Assembly (NCBI GenBank): GCA_023443705.1
Contig: JAEZTD010000146.1
Coordinates: 1 to 7,640, forward strand
Reading direction: 5' to 3'
DNA length: 7,640 nt
From: Bacillota bacterium
GTDB lineage: Bacteria; Bacillota; Clostridia; Christensenellales; Aristaeellaceae
Below are positions 7,273 to 7,640 of this stretch, piece after piece. How positions within the stretch are numbered: the first letter of the stretch is position 1; each line of letters opens with the position of its first letter. The translations under genes and the position numbers were made by a program. Below the pieces are notes generated by a model. The model was not told the origin of the DNA. It was given only the letters and a program-made list of their open reading frames with translations, and made no database searches.

Positions 7273-7281
7273 ACATACCCC

Positions 7282-7512
7282 ATGAAAAAGGCTCTGGTAC
7301 TGATGATGGTTCTCGCCCTGGTCGCCGTGCTGGCTGGCTGCACGCAGTCCGCCCCCGCCCCGACCGCCGCCCCGACCGAGGCTCCTGCCGTGACCGAGGC
7401 GCCCGCCGCCGAAGCCACCGAAGCCCCCGCCGCCGAGGCGCCCGCTGTGACTGAAGCGCCGGCCGCCGAGGCACCCGCCGCCGAGGCCACCGTGGCCCCC
7501 GCTGCCGGCTGA
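7282..7512 (+). CDS. Small Ala/Pro/Glu/Thr-rich repeat lipoprotein
   Basis: A 76-aa predicted membrane-anchored lipoprotein. Residues 1-19 are a lipoprotein signal peptide: two lysines, a hydrophobic core, then the lipobox LAGC at 17-20 with C20 as the lipidated residue. The mature 57 residues are low complexity: 25 Ala, 10 Pro, 8 Glu and 7 Thr, with no Lys or Arg, so the chain should be extended, unfolded and acidic. A 13-residue unit, EAPAVTEAPAAEA, occurs exactly twice (33-45 and 52-64), and PAAEA occurs four times. The sequence resembles the Pro/Ala/Thr linker that tethers solute-binding lipoproteins to the membrane, but no globular domain follows. Tandem stops (TGA TAG) and a strong terminator come directly after, so it looks like a complete gene, not a frameshifted fragment. 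It has an excellent ribosome binding site. Function is unknown; a surface spacer or a remnant of a larger lipoprotein are both possible. Confidence 0.85.
   Translation: MKKALVLMMVLALVAVLAGCTQSAPAPTAAPTEAPAVTEAPAAEATEAPAAEAPAVTEAPAAEAPAAEATVAPAAG
7378..7473 (+). repeat. Imperfect in-frame coding repeats within the lipoprotein
   Basis: Two 39-bp units, 7378-7416 and 7435-7473, encode the identical peptide EAPAVTEAPAAEA. By direct comparison 8 of the 13 codons differ, every one synonymously. The peptide repeat is therefore not a fresh DNA duplication, and its protein sequence seems to have been preserved while codons drifted. Confidence 0.8.
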
Positions 7513-7532
7513 TAGCCTGACGAGGACAGTCG

Positions 7533-7574
7533 TTACCCCCGTGTTTCATCTGAAGCGCGGGGGTAATTGTTTTT
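7533..7574 (+). terminator. Intrinsic terminator after the small lipoprotein
   Basis: A 15-bp stem, TTACCCCCGTGTTTC against GAAGCGCGGGGGTAA, closes on a 4-nt ATCT loop (7533-7566). The outer nine pairs are perfect Watson-Crick, the stem has two T-G wobbles further in, and it is followed by TTGTTTTT. It begins about 20 nt after the lipoprotein stop and is the clearest transcription terminator in the window. Confidence 0.93.
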
Positions 7575-7611
7575 GCGCCGCGCCCGGCGGCGATCTTTAG
7601 CATAATTATCG

Positions 7612-7640
7612 TTGAAATGGGTTCTCGCCATGACTATAAT
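7612..7640 (+). promoter_or_regulatory. Strong SigA-type promoter for a gene beyond the right edge
   Basis: TTGAAA (7612-7617, 5/6 to the -35 consensus), a 17-bp spacer, and a perfect TATAAT (7635-7640) that ends on the last base of the window. It lies just downstream of the lipoprotein terminator, so it should start an independent plus-strand transcript. The gene it drives cannot be seen. Confidence 0.8.

Noticed and set aside
7249..7277. TTGGCA at 7249-7254 as a -35 box for the lipoprotein
   Set aside because: A -10 at the right distance would fall at about 7272-7277 (GACATA), on the ribosome binding site, and does not match consensus.
7053..7490. A minus-strand open frame with Ala-Ser-Gly repeats opposite the lipoprotein
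   Set aside because: The repeats are the antisense reading of the GCC/GAG-rich lipoprotein tract; it also runs into the 3' end of nadE, through the intergenic gap, and lacks a credible start signal.
7576..7592. GC-rich inverted repeat CGCCG/CGGCG as a second terminator or attachment site
   Set aside because: Only five pairs around a 7-nt loop and no T-run; expected by chance in DNA of this composition.
1..7640. Mobile element, CRISPR array, tRNA, rRNA or defence system
   Set aside because: No transposase or integrase, no spaced direct repeats outside the lipoprotein tract, no tRNA-like cloverleaf noticed, and every large open region is accounted for by a housekeeping-type gene.

Overview
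The window reads as chromosomal DNA from a high-GC member of the Bacillota, most likely a Clostridia-type anaerobe. The evidence is GC-rich coding sequence combined with near-consensus SigA-type promoters (TATAAT boxes), strong AGGAGG-type ribosome binding sites, a Firmicutes-type HelD, and a lipoprotein with a clostridial-looking leader. The assignment is inferred from gene content and signals; there is no rRNA or other phylogenetic marker here.

Layout. Positions 5113 down to 1 hold a tightly packed minus-strand operon, in transcription order: helD (RNA polymerase recycling ATPase), a YhiN/HI0933-family flavoprotein, a COG2509-family FAD-dependent dehydrogenase, and the first 39 codons of a probable PPK2-family polyphosphate kinase that runs off the left edge. 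The first two junctions are ATGA overlaps and the third is a 30-bp gap, so the four genes are probably transcribed and translated together. Positions 5114-5274 are a divergent regulatory region with a good promoter on each strand and a perfect 12-bp AT-rich palindrome between the two -35 boxes. Positions 5275-7176 carry plus-strand nadE, a glutamine-dependent NAD+ synthetase. A 105-bp gap then leads to a tiny 76-aa Ala/Pro/Glu/Thr-rich lipoprotein (7282-7512), which ends in tandem stops and a textbook intrinsic terminator. A near-consensus promoter fills the last 29 bases and presumably drives a gene beyond the right edge.

How the genes fit together. NadE makes NAD+, and the two divergently transcribed flavoproteins are predicted FAD oxidoreductases that may use pyridine nucleotides. 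HelD (transcription recycling) and PPK2 (polyphosphate/nucleotide metabolism) are linked to nucleotide status. A shared theme of cofactor and nucleotide economy is possible but is inference from proximity only. I see no mobile element, CRISPR array, tRNA, rRNA or defence cassette. Nothing amounts to a clearly new system. The most distinctive items are the miniature repeat lipoprotein, the operator-like palindrome, and the start-codon corrections for helD and nadE that the promoters force.
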